From GCA-2715965 sp047608975 (GTDB taxonomy: Bacteria; Verrucomicrobiota; Verrucomicrobiia; Limisphaerales; JAYPXF01): a stretch of 64,000 nt of DNA. The notes under the pieces are model-generated. The model was given only the letters and a program-made list of their open reading frames with translations. It was not told the origin of the DNA and made no database searches. This document shows, in pieces, positions 41,356-51,257 of the stretch. Every line of letters begins with the position of its first letter. The first letter of the stretch is position 1. Position numbers and translations under genes: made by a program. The DNA is taken from assembly GCA_047608975.1 (NCBI GenBank), contig JBLFYM010000006.1:21136-85135 (forward strand). The letters run 5' to 3'.

Positions 41356-42731
41356 TCGCGTGATTCCTGGGAACTCTTCGGCAAATACCAGGATAAGTCC
41401 AATACAGGTTTTTCCCGGGTGAAATGCACACTGCGAACGAGGGTCATGGGCGATTTCTTTCGGCCGGTCAACGGACTGCGCCATTCGATCAGTTCCGCTG
41501 TCCAAGCCAGAACCTCTGCCCGTAACCAGTCACCGCTGGCAAATTGAATCCAGCTCTGCAGCCCCAGAGCATGCGGTGATTCTGCCGTCCCGGCCTGATG
41601 AATCTCAGCCACTCGTTCGAGCGGGATTTTGATCTCGTCACCTTCGTAGTTGAAACTCAGCAACCCACCGCCACAGCGGAGCGAGGCAGATTCCATCCGG
41701 TCACCATTGCGAAACAGCACCGCGGTGGATTTCACCGGCGGCTCCTCAACCACCGTCGTGCGACCGTCCCATTCGGAAACCCGGAGGTTTGCCACACCCA
41801 GCCGAGCTTCTGATCGGAAGCTGTAGAACATCATCCCCATACCGGCACCGGAATAGCCCAGATCAGTCCAGCGCTTGATCTCACGTCCATTCGCAAACAG
41901 CCAGCCCTCGCCCTTCTGTGAATTCAACCGGAAATCCAGGTGTACCTGATTGGCGTTCGTAAACTCGCTGACCAACCCGCGGGGAACAGTAACAGCGCGA
42001 CCGGGGTTTCTTCCCCGCGACAGTGCATAGATCGCGCCCTTGCCCGAGCTGTAGAAATGATATCCCTCACCGTCCACGTAGTTCATGACGTCACGAACGT
42101 AGCAGGCGATGCGGATTTGGGGTGTCTTACGCCAGTGCAGATCGAACTCCACCCGGGCCACGATCGGCAGGTTGCAATCAACGCTCAGTGTCCCCTTCCC
42201 TTGCGAAAGAAAAATTCCTTCGCGGAACTCCCACGAAGGTCGGCGTTCCTCGTTCTTATCCTTGTCCCCCGGCAGATCGCTGATGAACCATTCGTTGGTC
42301 GAGAACGGTCCTTCGTATTGCACATCGCTTCGTTTACCGGTCCAGCGGATGGATTTCACCGAACCCCGTGGGACCGACAATTCACCGGCGATGGTCGTCG
42401 CGAGAGTCACGCGCTCGCGATCCATGGCGACGAGTTTGCCGCTCAACAGTTGACCACCCGCCAGTTCAAGACGGTTCTCCGGCCGCTCCGAACGATTTGT
42501 GGAGATCGACGTGTTCAGGATCGCCTGCAACTCGGCGAGGGGAATACTCCGCTCCGGTTCGCCCGGTGGTTTGAGAACAACCCGATCCGACATAAACCCG
42601 GTCAGCGAGCCGGCGGATCGGCTGCCATCTTCAAAACGGAGGGAGACCGATGCGTCCGGAGCGGCGGACGCATCCGACTGCCAGGCAAGCATCCCGGCGA
42701 CCAGAAACAACCGGATGGAATCAGCGTTCAT
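41352..42731 (-). CDS. Exported beta-rich protein, paralog 1 of 3
   Basis: 459 residues, signal peptide (IRLFLVAGMLAWQSDASA) and the same architecture: SLRFEDGSRSAGSLTGFMSDRVVLKPPG, LAGGQLLSGKLVAMDRERVTL, YEGPFSTNEWFISDLPGDKDKNEERRPSWEFR, then FANGREIKRWTDLGYSG and VANLRVSEWDG. It overlaps the upstream squalene-cyclase-fold gene by 11 bases and the next gene by four, so the three paralogs and that gene look like one operon, the tail end of the MoxR cluster. Confidence 0.82.
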   Translation of the reverse strand: MNADSIRLFLVAGMLAWQSDASAAPDASVSLRFEDGSRSAGSLTGFMSDRVVLKPPGEPERSIPLAELQAILNTSISTNRSERPENRLELAGGQLLSGKLVAMDRERVTLATTIAGELSVPRGSVKSIRWTGKRSDVQYEGPFSTNEWFISDLPGDKDKNEERRPSWEFREGIFLSQGKGTLSVDCNLPIVARVEFDLHWRKTPQIRIACYVRDVMNYVDGEGYHFYSSGKGAIYALSRGRNPGRAVTVPRGLVSEFTNANQVHLDFRLNSQKGEGWLFANGREIKRWTDLGYSGAGMGMMFYSFRSEARLGVANLRVSEWDGRTTVVEEPPVKSTAVLFRNGDRMESASLRCGGGLLSFNYEGDEIKIPLERVAEIHQAGTAESPHALGLQSWIQFASGDWLRAEVLAWTAELIEWRSPLTGRKKSPMTLVRSVHFTREKPVLDLSWYLPKSSQESRE

Positions 42732-43803
42732 AGATCGGCAGATACCGATAGTTCAGAGCCAGCGACAGCAATGACGAACTGGTGCAAAAAGCCGTCCCAA
42801 AAGGCCCGTCCCAACTGCCGGTGCGATCCTGGGTCTTTCCCAGTGACGCAATGTTCTGCAGGTTCCACTTCCGCCACTCCGCGGGTGAAGCGTGAAAGAA
42901 TGCCTGCGACGCGTAATAGAGATAGTAGTGGTAGTAGTGATTCTCCGCCGGCGCACCCTTGAGAAACGCAAAGGCGGATTTGAACTCCGGCTTTGATTTC
43001 CGTTTCGCCAGCGCGAGCACCAGCGTGCCGATCGCCGTGCGGGCTGCGTTCGGACCGGCCGCGCTGGTGTAGCCATATCCGCCATCCGGAGTCTGGCAGC
43101 TCGCAAAGTATTTCAGTCCCCGATCGATCGCCGCATCGGGAACGTAGAGCCCCGCGTTTCGGGCCGCGAACAAAGCCACCATCTGCGCACCACTCACCGT
43201 GGTATCCGCATCCTTGCTCTCGGGCGAGTAACGCCAGCCGCCTTTGGGATTCTGTTTCTGTGATACGAGAATCAATGCCACTGCTTTCTGTAGCGCGCGT
43301 CCCAGTCCTTCGTATTCGACCGTGCCATAGGCCTCCGCCAAGGCGAGCGTGGCAAACCCGTGATTGTACATCGTGCTGCCGATGTAACCGGTTTCCTTGT
43401 TCTGCTGCGAGAGGATGAACTTCAGTCCCTGATGAACGGTTTTCGAGAATGGTCCATGGTTCGGGTCATCGCCATGAGCCAGCAGCGAAACAATCGCCAG
43501 ACCAACCACCCCCGGTTGCCGACCATAATTGTCATCCCAATATCCACCGGCGTGCTGCGTCTCGGCGAGAAAGCGCATGCCTTTCAGATACATGTTATCG
43601 ATCACCGCCGGACTCATCGCGGATTCCTCGATGAATAGCTCTTGGGCGCGGAGGGAGTTCAGGGAGGTGAAAAGCAGGAGCCCTACGATGAGCAACACAT
43701 TGAAGTTTGGAGTTTGAAGCTTATTTGAAGATTGGAGTTTGCAGCTTGAAGCTTCCGCAAATTTTCCATCCCAAAACATCAACCGGCCCAAGCGCGCGTC
43801 CAT
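42721..43803 (-). CDS. Squalene-cyclase-fold (prenyltransferase-repeat) exported protein
   Basis: An alpha/alpha-toroid protein made of repeats typical of squalene-hopene cyclase and prenyltransferase beta subunits: GMRFLAETQHAGGYWDDNYGRQPGVVGLAIVSLLA, ATLALAEAYGT, LILVSQKQNPKGGWRYSPES, GLKYFASCQTPDGGYGYTSAAGPNAARTAIGTLVLALA, DRTGSWDGPFGTAFCTSSSLLSLA. The DxDD catalytic motif of cyclases is absent, so a binding or scaffolding role is likelier, as in many verrucomicrobial relatives. ATG 43803 is coupled to the preceding stop (TGATG), but the first 35 residues come from a low-complexity DNA repeat; GTG 43698 right before the signal peptide (LLIVGLLLFTSLNSLRAQ) is a strong alternative start. Confidence 0.88.
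   Translation of the reverse strand: MDARLGRLMFWDGKFAEASSCKLQSSNKLQTPNFNVLLIVGLLLFTSLNSLRAQELFIEESAMSPAVIDNMYLKGMRFLAETQHAGGYWDDNYGRQPGVVGLAIVSLLAHGDDPNHGPFSKTVHQGLKFILSQQNKETGYIGSTMYNHGFATLALAEAYGTVEYEGLGRALQKAVALILVSQKQNPKGGWRYSPESKDADTTVSGAQMVALFAARNAGLYVPDAAIDRGLKYFASCQTPDGGYGYTSAAGPNAARTAIGTLVLALAKRKSKPEFKSAFAFLKGAPAENHYYHYYLYYASQAFFHASPAEWRKWNLQNIASLGKTQDRTGSWDGPFGTAFCTSSSLLSLALNYRYLPIYER
43690..43760. repeat. Degenerate tandem repeat of GGAGTTTGAAG-like words
   Basis: The words TTGGAGTTTGAAGC, TTGAAGATTGGAGTTTG and CAGCTTGAAGC follow each other with small changes on the plus strand. It falls in the first 40 codons of the open frame of the toroid protein, giving the odd SCKLQSSNKLQTPNFN sequence, and looks like intergenic repeat read through as coding. 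Confidence 0.6.
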
Positions 43804-46800
43804 CACAACTCCTTCTCCACTGCCTTGAAATAGCGTTCCATGATCTGTCGGAATTCCGCCGGGATCTGCCGCGTCCGACCGCTGGCACGATTCCCGGAAC
43901 CATCGCCCGGGCCACCGTTCTCATTGCGCCCACCAGGGATATTCCCGGCAGTGCCGGTTCCACCGCCGTTCTCACCCGTTCCCGGACTGGATCCCGGTTT
44001 CATTCCTGGCATGCGGCTGAACGCAGTTTTCATCTGCTGCTGCGCCAGTTTCAAGAGCATCTGCATTTCTTCCATCGCCTGCTGTTGCTGCGGGCTCTGG
44101 TTTTGTGGCTTCTTCTTGCCTCGCTTGGCCTCTTCGTTGATCAGGTTGATGAGATCTGAGAGGTTCCGAATGGAGGCGATCTGGGCATCCTGCGTCGGCT
44201 TGCCGGTTTCCGGCTCGCGCAGTCCATATTCTGAATCCATCAAGGCCGTCTGGCCGTCGAGGAAAAGCTCCTTCATGACCTCATGCTCGTTCTCCATCTG
44301 GACCTTGAAAAAATCCTGCCGGATATCACGTTGCTGCTCCGACAACTTTTCCGCCGCCTGTGCGAAGGTCTTCTGCGTGCGATCTTCGTCCAGCATTCGG
44401 GTGTGCTGATGGAGACTCACCTCGTTCATGCGAATGCGGATGAAGGCCAAAAGCATCTTGATCAGTTTCTGCTGTTTCTGCTGTTCCCCCGCCTTGCCCG
44501 ACCCACTCTTGGAATCCTCAGCCGGCGGTTCCAACATTTCCGCCCAGGAATTCAGACGCCGCATCCAGCGACCCAGATCCTGAATCGTTTCCATGGCGAT
44601 ATTGCCACCGATGAGATTTCCGACTTCGTCCAATTCGGTCGCCGTCTTCGCCTCCTTCATCTCACGATTGACCTCGCCGTAGACCGGCTTGCGCGTGCGA
44701 TCAAAGAACCGGCCGATTTCATCCTGCACCTCACCGGAATCTTTGCCGATTTTCCGTTGATCGTTCGCGAGACGACCGTTCATCAGATGATGCCGTTCCT
44801 TCAATTCATGCGGACGGAGACCGAGCGTCTCAACGATCACACTGCGAACCTGACTCACAACGACATCCTCCTTCATTGCCAGACCGCGGAGCCGCTCCGC
44901 CAAGGTAAGCGCTTCAAGATTGTCCAGGCCCTCATTGATCCGTTTCTGCATTTGTTGCAACTGCTCAAGCGCCTTCTGCTGGGCATCCTCCGCTTTCGCC
45001 AATTCCTGCTTCTGCTGGGACTGAGGTTGCGAGGGGGCTTGGGGAGACTTCGGTGACTGAGGCGATTGGGGTGACGGCGACGCTTGCTGCGAGGCCTGCT
45101 GAGAAGACGATTTGCTCGGAGCTGCCTGTGCCTCTGCCTCCTGAGCATCACGCAACGATTCCGCCGACTTCTTCATCTCCTGCTTGGCGAGTCGCTGCAT
45201 CGCCGAGATGTTCTCCGTCCACTCCTTCAAGGCCTTTTCACTGATCACCGGATTGCGAATTGCCTCCTCCAGAATTCGTTGTCCCGTGCGGGCGATCGAT
45301 TCGAGATGGCGATTGTTCTGTTCCTGTTGTTCCGCAAGCTTCTGCGCTTCTTTCGAATCTGCGTCGCCATCGGCCTGCTCACCGGGCTTGTTCTTCAACT
45401 CACTGGTGGCCTGCGCGATCGCCTCCTCCGTGCGGGTGATTTCCTCGACTTCGGCGAACAAAGCTTCCAGCTGTTCCTTCACCATCATGGCGTGCCGAAC
45501 ATTACCGATGACCCGGATGCGATAACTGGATGACTGTGCCGGTTCCCGATCCGGATAGTAGTCCAGCGCGGCGGCCCGCAGCTCAATGGTTGTGTCGGCC
45601 GGAATGCCCAGCACGGTCGGACTGAAGATGTAGCTGTTCGTAAACTCGATCGTGGTCGTATTGGTCAGCTCCGATTTCATCTCGCGAAGCCCCAGCGTAT
45701 TGGTTTCGCCCTCCACCAGTTTCCAGGCAATCCCGGCGAGTTTGATTCCGAAATCATCCGAGGCAAACAAGCGCAGCTCGAGCACATCCGTTTCGAGAAT
45801 CGACAGCGAAGGCGCGAGATCCAGCAACTCAACCACGGGCTGCTCATCGGGTCGGGTGCGGATAAAGAAAGGACGGGGCGCAGTGTTCGTCAGCCCAAGC
45901 TGATCTCCGATGCTGAAGAGCCCCTGCAATTCACCAAAGGGCTGAAGTTCGGGCGTTTCAAAAACGTTTCCGGAGATTGGCAGATCCAAGGCTTCGGTTC
46001 CTTCCGACCAGAATCGGACGGAAGCCAGTTCCCGGTTTGCCTCCGCGCGAAGCTTCATGGTGCTTTCTTCAACCACGGTCAGCCCCGGGCCGGAAAAGGT
46101 CAGATTGGTCACGGGATACTGCAGATATTTGGGGAGGGTGACGACCGCTTCGAGTTTTTGTACAGCGGGCGGATGAGTCGGTAGAATCATCGCCGACGCC
46201 TGCGCATCCCCGAGTTTCACCTTCAACGTTCCGGCGCGGGTTTGCCCCGGCAGATCAACCCGAATCATCCCGGCATTCACCGTGACCTCAATGGGGGGCT
46301 GTTCTTCAAATTGAATCGTCGCGCGATCAGGTTTCCACAGCCCCCGATACTTCACCCCGGCTCGGGCCGAAAACTCCCCGCCATGCAGAACGATCATTTC
46401 TTCCGGCAGATCCGAAATCGAAACAAAGGTGAAGCGTTCAATCTCTGAAGTCGGCATCAGCCAGCGCACAAACGAATTCCAGGCTGCCGGGGGAGCGGCC
46501 AACGAGGTTCCAATGGTGGCAACGAGCAGGATGAGGAAAAATACTTTCAGGCGTCGTACCAACGTGTCGTCGATAACGCTTGTGAAATCGAACTCCCGCG
46601 CGCCCTCTGCCACCTGCTGAATCGCGGCGCGGCGCAAGGCGGGCGACATGCGTGGCTGATTGACATCACCAGCGGCCAATTCCACGGCCCCACGCAGGCG
46701 ATCGCCAAAGCGACGATGATGAAACTGGATCATCTTTGCGAGCGAACCCAGCCCGCGCGGATCCCAGCGCCAGTTCCGTAGCCAGACCACCGCGCAACCG

Positions 46801-47021
46801 GCAACACCCAGCGCGGCCGCAATCAGCAAAGCACCACGGAGCCCGGTCGGTGAATCCCAAAACCGATCCGAGACGAAAAGAATCGCAATAGAAACAAGCA
46901 CCGTGCAGATCGCGCCCATCACCACCAGCGAAGTTTCCTTGCGGAACAGGGCCAGTTCCAAGTCTTCAAACTGGCCTTCCAGACTTTCCGGTAAGTTTGA
47001 TTGTTCGTCCGGCTCGTCCAT
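43803..47021 (-). CDS. Large DUF4175-like membrane protein with Gln/Ser-rich coiled coil
   Basis: 1072 residues. Two N-terminal helices (VVMGAICTVLVSIAILFV, ALLIAAALGVAGCAVVWL) and a third near residue 165 (FFLILLVATIGTSLA) anchor a large extracytoplasmic domain of beta modules (about residues 195-510: FSARAGVKYRGLWKPDRATIQF, RPFFIRTRPDEQPVVELLDLAPSLSI), followed by a very long helical region with a Gln/Ser/Pro-rich low-complexity stretch near residue 650 and a Gly/Asn-rich end (GENGGGTGTAGNIPGG). This matches DUF4175-like proteins found next to MoxR/BatA genes. Probably a periplasmic scaffold of the cluster. Starts 7 bases after the previous stop. Confidence 0.8.
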   Translation of the reverse strand: MDEPDEQSNLPESLEGQFEDLELALFRKETSLVVMGAICTVLVSIAILFVSDRFWDSPTGLRGALLIAAALGVAGCAVVWLRNWRWDPRGLGSLAKMIQFHHRRFGDRLRGAVELAAGDVNQPRMSPALRRAAIQQVAEGAREFDFTSVIDDTLVRRLKVFFLILLVATIGTSLAAPPAAWNSFVRWLMPTSEIERFTFVSISDLPEEMIVLHGGEFSARAGVKYRGLWKPDRATIQFEEQPPIEVTVNAGMIRVDLPGQTRAGTLKVKLGDAQASAMILPTHPPAVQKLEAVVTLPKYLQYPVTNLTFSGPGLTVVEESTMKLRAEANRELASVRFWSEGTEALDLPISGNVFETPELQPFGELQGLFSIGDQLGLTNTAPRPFFIRTRPDEQPVVELLDLAPSLSILETDVLELRLFASDDFGIKLAGIAWKLVEGETNTLGLREMKSELTNTTTIEFTNSYIFSPTVLGIPADTTIELRAAALDYYPDREPAQSSSYRIRVIGNVRHAMMVKEQLEALFAEVEEITRTEEAIAQATSELKNKPGEQADGDADSKEAQKLAEQQEQNNRHLESIARTGQRILEEAIRNPVISEKALKEWTENISAMQRLAKQEMKKSAESLRDAQEAEAQAAPSKSSSQQASQQASPSPQSPQSPKSPQAPSQPQSQQKQELAKAEDAQQKALEQLQQMQKRINEGLDNLEALTLAERLRGLAMKEDVVVSQVRSVIVETLGLRPHELKERHHLMNGRLANDQRKIGKDSGEVQDEIGRFFDRTRKPVYGEVNREMKEAKTATELDEVGNLIGGNIAMETIQDLGRWMRRLNSWAEMLEPPAEDSKSGSGKAGEQQKQQKLIKMLLAFIRIRMNEVSLHQHTRMLDEDRTQKTFAQAAEKLSEQQRDIRQDFFKVQMENEHEVMKELFLDGQTALMDSEYGLREPETGKPTQDAQIASIRNLSDLINLINEEAKRGKKKPQNQSPQQQQAMEEMQMLLKLAQQQMKTAFSRMPGMKPGSSPGTGENGGGTGTAGNIPGGRNENGGPGDGSGNRASGRTRQIPAEFRQIMERYFKAVEKEL

Positions 47022-47028
47022 TAAGATC

Positions 47029-49206
47029 CTACAACATTCCCGCGAGTTTGCGGCCCGTCCAGTAAATCGCGAGCAAAAGGAGCAGCAATCCGCCCCACCA
47101 GGGATGGCTCCAGATCCGCATCCGTTTCTCGATCGGCTTGGGTTCCGGCAACAGGGTGATCGCCTCGACCACGCTGTTCAATTGCTCCATTGCCCCACTC
47201 TGCCCGCCGGTAATCGCAGCCAGTTCCCGCAACACATTGAAGTTCGCCGACTGACCGACACGTTCACGCAAGGGCTGGGTCACTTCGATCGAAGTCTCCA
47301 ACTGGCGATCCGCTTCCGGCGCACTGATATCCAATTTGAACGCGCCACCTTTGCGGGGTGTGAAGCGAGTTTTGTAAACGCCCCAACCACCCTCAATCGG
47401 CTTGAAATCGAGATCTTCCAATCGGCCTCCCGGCCCTTCCACGCGGGCAACCACCTTACCCTCGTTCAGGGGAAATCCGGACTGATTCAAGATCGATGCC
47501 TGTAAAAACACAGTCTCGCCGGCATTTGGCGATTCCGGACTGTAGGTCAGACGAATCCCCTCTCGCTCGGACAAATGGCGTTGATGCGCCATCCATCGCA
47601 CCACCTGACTCCAAAACCGATAATGGTATTTGTCCTCCACTCCCCGTCGCCAACGCCAGGCGCTGTCCGTGCCCATGAACAAAACTTTCCCGGCTCCGGC
47701 CGAGCGCGTAACCAGGAGCGGAATCCGCCCCCACGCATTGCGCATCGAGGCATGCACTCCCAGCACCTCCGAACCCGGTCGACTCTTGTCTACGGCGGCA
47801 CTCCAGAAGAAGCCCGGCAGGTTCTTCCAAATCTCGGCATTCCGATTCTCGTCGGTTTCGAAGCGGGTCAGCAGATGACCCTTACCAGTGGAGGAAAGCA
47901 ATAGCGGGACCTCATTCTGAAGACCGATTCCGCGCGGCTTTTCGCGGTTGAGAATAACGGGAAACAAATCACCCAGCGGCGAATCCAGCAGCGTGTGCTG
48001 GCGCCCCGTGCGACCGGGAAGAAACACCAACCCACTGGCCTGCTGCTCAACCAAGCCTTTGAGCAACGTAAGATCTTCCCGTTTGAGTTCCCCATCGCCG
48101 AGCCCGATATCGCCAAGAAAGACCACGTCGTAGTGACCCAGCAGATCCTTCGCACCCGGAAAAGCGTCCAGGTAGTTTTCGCCGCCACCCGGTCCGAGTT
48201 CAGGATGCAACAACACCGCATTCATCTCCACGCCCGGATCGCGCATGAGCGCGTTGCGCAGATAACGAAATTCCCAACGCGGCAGTGAATCGACTACCAG
48301 TACTTTCAGCGACTCGGCGCGGACGCTGATCTTCAGATCCAGCTCATTGTTATCCGTGAAAGTCTCGCCCTCCTGAACCGGTATGCTCAGGTTCAGCACG
48401 GTCTCGCCGACGTCACGCGGCGACCACAGTACGGTGTCGTGCAATTCACCGAACGCCGGAATCAGGATCTGTTTCCGGGAGGCAATCCGTTCTCCCGCCC
48501 GGACGATCACGCTCGTCTCAATCTCCCGATCGAGCTGACTTCGAACCTTGAATGGGATCGCGATCTGTTCGCCAATCAGGCCATAGGCCGGCGCGGAAAC
48601 ACGTTCCAAGAGAAGATCGGGCAGCGCGGTTTCAGAACCGACACCCACGCCGAAGACAGGAATATCCTGATCCCTGAACCGCGTGGCAATCGCGGAGGGC
48701 GAGCCGCCCAGATTCCAATCACCATCCGAGAGAATCAGTACGGCGCGAAGCTGATTGTAGCGGCGAAGAGTGCTCTCGAGCGCACCTGCGATGTCGGTTC
48801 CGGCCTCTGGATTGCTGTTTGTAGGTGAGGGAGAAAACACCTCGTAGAACACCTTGCCCTTCGCCGTCAAAGGCGCATCAAATCCATTCGTTCTCCGATC
48901 GGTCAACCAGTCGGCACGGGAAAGAACATTGGATTTCCCTCGGACATCGCGGGTAATCATGCTCCCTGACCCATCCGTCAGAATCGCGATCTCGGGAAAA
49001 TCCTTGCGCTCAATCGTCTGCACCATCTCCGGACGAAACAGGGTCACGACCAACATGGTGACGATCACCATCCGCAGAGTTTCCAGAGCCGCCGCCGCGC
49101 GCGATCCACGCCGCTCCGCGTTTTGCCAGGACAATCCGGCAGCCACCACCCAGATGACGATACCGGCAAGTATGAGAAACCAACTGGTGGCGAAGGACCA
49201 GGTCAT
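47029..49206 (-). CDS. VWA/glutamine-amidotransferase-like membrane protein
   Basis: 725 residues from ATG 49206 (the upstream TTG at 49242 is not needed). Two N-terminal helices (WFLILAGIVIWVVAAGL; LRMVIVTMLVVTLF) are followed by a von Willebrand A domain with EIAILTDGSGSMITRD (MIDAS D-x-S-x-S as DGSGSM) and AVLILSDGDWNLGG, then a class-I amidotransferase-like fold (SLKVLVVDSLPRWEFRYLRNALMRD; YDVVFLGDIGLGDGEL), and a C-terminal helix (WWGGLLLLLLAIYWTG). This is the usual partner of BatA-type proteins in these clusters. The catalytic Cys of a true amidotransferase is not evident. Confidence 0.88.
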   Translation of the reverse strand: MTWSFATSWFLILAGIVIWVVAAGLSWQNAERRGSRAAAALETLRMVIVTMLVVTLFRPEMVQTIERKDFPEIAILTDGSGSMITRDVRGKSNVLSRADWLTDRRTNGFDAPLTAKGKVFYEVFSPSPTNSNPEAGTDIAGALESTLRRYNQLRAVLILSDGDWNLGGSPSAIATRFRDQDIPVFGVGVGSETALPDLLLERVSAPAYGLIGEQIAIPFKVRSQLDREIETSVIVRAGERIASRKQILIPAFGELHDTVLWSPRDVGETVLNLSIPVQEGETFTDNNELDLKISVRAESLKVLVVDSLPRWEFRYLRNALMRDPGVEMNAVLLHPELGPGGGENYLDAFPGAKDLLGHYDVVFLGDIGLGDGELKREDLTLLKGLVEQQASGLVFLPGRTGRQHTLLDSPLGDLFPVILNREKPRGIGLQNEVPLLLSSTGKGHLLTRFETDENRNAEIWKNLPGFFWSAAVDKSRPGSEVLGVHASMRNAWGRIPLLVTRSAGAGKVLFMGTDSAWRWRRGVEDKYHYRFWSQVVRWMAHQRHLSEREGIRLTYSPESPNAGETVFLQASILNQSGFPLNEGKVVARVEGPGGRLEDLDFKPIEGGWGVYKTRFTPRKGGAFKLDISAPEADRQLETSIEVTQPLRERVGQSANFNVLRELAAITGGQSGAMEQLNSVVEAITLLPEPKPIEKRMRIWSHPWWGGLLLLLLAIYWTGRKLAGML

Positions 49207-49255
49207 GAACAGACCTCCGATCGCGAAAGCCCGAATTTCCAATCTTCCCGCCGGC

Positions 49256-51229
49256 TCATCTCGCTGCTCCCATCGGGTTCATATCCGGCAGATCTTTGGA
49301 TTGCGGTGGCAGAACCAGCCAACTTTCCACGATGAGAAACGCGAGCATTCCAAAAAGAAATATTCGCCAGACTTCTCCCTGCAACGAGTTGTCCTGGGCA
49401 CCGGTCTGTTCGGCGACCTGCAGCGGGAGTTCGCCGAAGAGGACAGTCACCGCTTCGGTGGTGAGAGCCCCGGCCAGGTCTTCGGCATCCGGACGATTCA
49501 CGGCAATCACGCGGTCGCCGGATCGATAGATGCCGGCGTGAATCCGCGCGTCGCGATACTCTTCCGAGTCAATCGTCTGCCAGCTCTTGGAGCGATCGAG
49601 GGGTGAGAACTCCCCACAGGCAATCATGCTCTCCTGCCCGATCCGTTGTTCCCCCAAGGAGAGCAGGCGCTGAAGCATCGGGACCAACACCCCACCTTCT
49701 GCAAGCAACGACCAATCCTGCTCGGGCGAAGTGGTGCAGAAAAAATAGGAACCCTTGCCGTGCCGTCCACGGGTCAGCAGCGGAGTCTCATCATCAAAGC
49801 TTGCGAGCACGGTATCACTCGTCTCCAGGGACTGCCGGCGACGAACCTCCAACAGGTTTACCGGCAGGCTCAGACCTTCCTCCGTCCGGGACCAGGGACC
49901 ATCACGCTCATTCCAGTTACCAACCTTGTGCACCTTGCCTTCGGGAGCGTCAGCAACCCCACCCCAACTGTTGCCGCGGAAGCTGGATTCGTTGGTCCCA
50001 CCCGGCGGAAAGAAAATCAACGCACCGCCCTCGTCGACAAATGATTCGAGCCGCGCGGTATCGGCTGGAATCGGCGCCTGCCACACGATCATTGAAACTC
50101 CCGACAACGACTGTTCCGCGAAAGAACCGGGAGCCACAATTGCGGCGGGCTCAGCCGAGCTCTGGGTCATCGCGGCGAAACGCACGAACGTCATCGCCTT
50201 TTGCTTCGCGGAAACCACCAACGCGGTGGTGACATCGGTATCGCTCGCCACAAAGTAGATCGAATTGTCGCGGGCGTTCGCATCCGCCGGCAGTTCAGCC
50301 TGCCCCCAAACCGTTCCGTTCTCCTTCGCGAGAGAAACAGTCTTCTGCCAGCGAAGACTCGGGGAAGGCATCGCCAAGTCAGTCGGAATCTCATTGTCGG
50401 CGACCCGTAACTTGAGCGGAAACGTTTCCTCCGTCGGATGGGTGGTGGCCAGATCCAGTCCAAACTGCAATTCCGTGAGCTTGTCGGCATCCCTTCCGAG
50501 GCGTGCCAGCGACACCGAACGGTTCGGCTCGGAATCCGTGTCGAACGAAAGTAGACGAAATCGAACCGGCTGCAACATCTCCTCAAACTGAGCGGTGAGC
50601 GCTTCCCAGCGTTCATCCTCCGCGGCCCAGTTCGATGCCTGCAGATCGGACGCGATCCAGATCTCGGCTGCCCCGCTTTGATTCTCAACGAGCCACTGTC
50701 GGCCAATCTGCAAAAGGGATGGCAAATCCGCCGCCGTATCCGTGGGGCCAGTGAGGGAAGGTTCCAAAAGAGCAGATGCATCCGCCAGCTGTTGCGGCTC
50801 CCGGGTGGCGCTGTCGAGCAGAACCAGGTGGGATGTCTCGGCAAATTTCTCAGCCGCTTCGGCCACCATCTTTAACGCTTGTTCGCGACGGGTAATGGTC
50901 TGGCCCGGGAGTTTCGTCTCCATGCTCGCTGACCGATCGAGCACCACCATGATTACATCTGGAGCACTGTTGACCGCCCATCCAAGCCAACCGCCACCCA
51001 GCGGACGCGAGAGAAAGAAGATCAATGCGGCCACGGCCAATACGCGAAAGAAGAGCACGAGATATTGGCGCAGCTTGGCGTGACTTGTCGCCGCTTTCGT
51101 CGCCGCCACCAGAAACATCATCGCCGCCCAGGGCTGTGGACGATGCCGCATGCGGTTGATCAGATGAATGATCACCGGGAGCAACAATAGGGGGAGTCCC
51201 CATAGGATGAATGGCTGAAGGAAGGTCAT
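49256..51229 (-). CDS. BatA-type N-terminal/VWA domain membrane protein
   Basis: 657 residues. The start MTFLQPFILWGLPLLLLPVIIHLINRMRHRPQPWAAMMFL is the classic aerotolerance-type (BatA) N-terminal domain. It continues with a second helix (LFFRVLAVAALIFFLSRPL), a VWA domain with VIMVVLDRSASMETKL, and a long C-terminal region that ends with a helix (IFLFGMLAFLIVESWLVL). These proteins act with MoxR ATPases and DUF58 proteins in assembly or stress functions at the membrane; details are unknown in Verrucomicrobia. It begins 28 bases after the DUF58 gene. Confidence 0.9.
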   Translation of the reverse strand: MTFLQPFILWGLPLLLLPVIIHLINRMRHRPQPWAAMMFLVAATKAATSHAKLRQYLVLFFRVLAVAALIFFLSRPLGGGWLGWAVNSAPDVIMVVLDRSASMETKLPGQTITRREQALKMVAEAAEKFAETSHLVLLDSATREPQQLADASALLEPSLTGPTDTAADLPSLLQIGRQWLVENQSGAAEIWIASDLQASNWAAEDERWEALTAQFEEMLQPVRFRLLSFDTDSEPNRSVSLARLGRDADKLTELQFGLDLATTHPTEETFPLKLRVADNEIPTDLAMPSPSLRWQKTVSLAKENGTVWGQAELPADANARDNSIYFVASDTDVTTALVVSAKQKAMTFVRFAAMTQSSAEPAAIVAPGSFAEQSLSGVSMIVWQAPIPADTARLESFVDEGGALIFFPPGGTNESSFRGNSWGGVADAPEGKVHKVGNWNERDGPWSRTEEGLSLPVNLLEVRRRQSLETSDTVLASFDDETPLLTRGRHGKGSYFFCTTSPEQDWSLLAEGGVLVPMLQRLLSLGEQRIGQESMIACGEFSPLDRSKSWQTIDSEEYRDARIHAGIYRSGDRVIAVNRPDAEDLAGALTTEAVTVLFGELPLQVAEQTGAQDNSLQGEVWRIFLFGMLAFLIVESWLVLPPQSKDLPDMNPMGAAR

Positions 51230-51257
51230 TCAGCTCGGTTCTTCGTGACTACGGATC

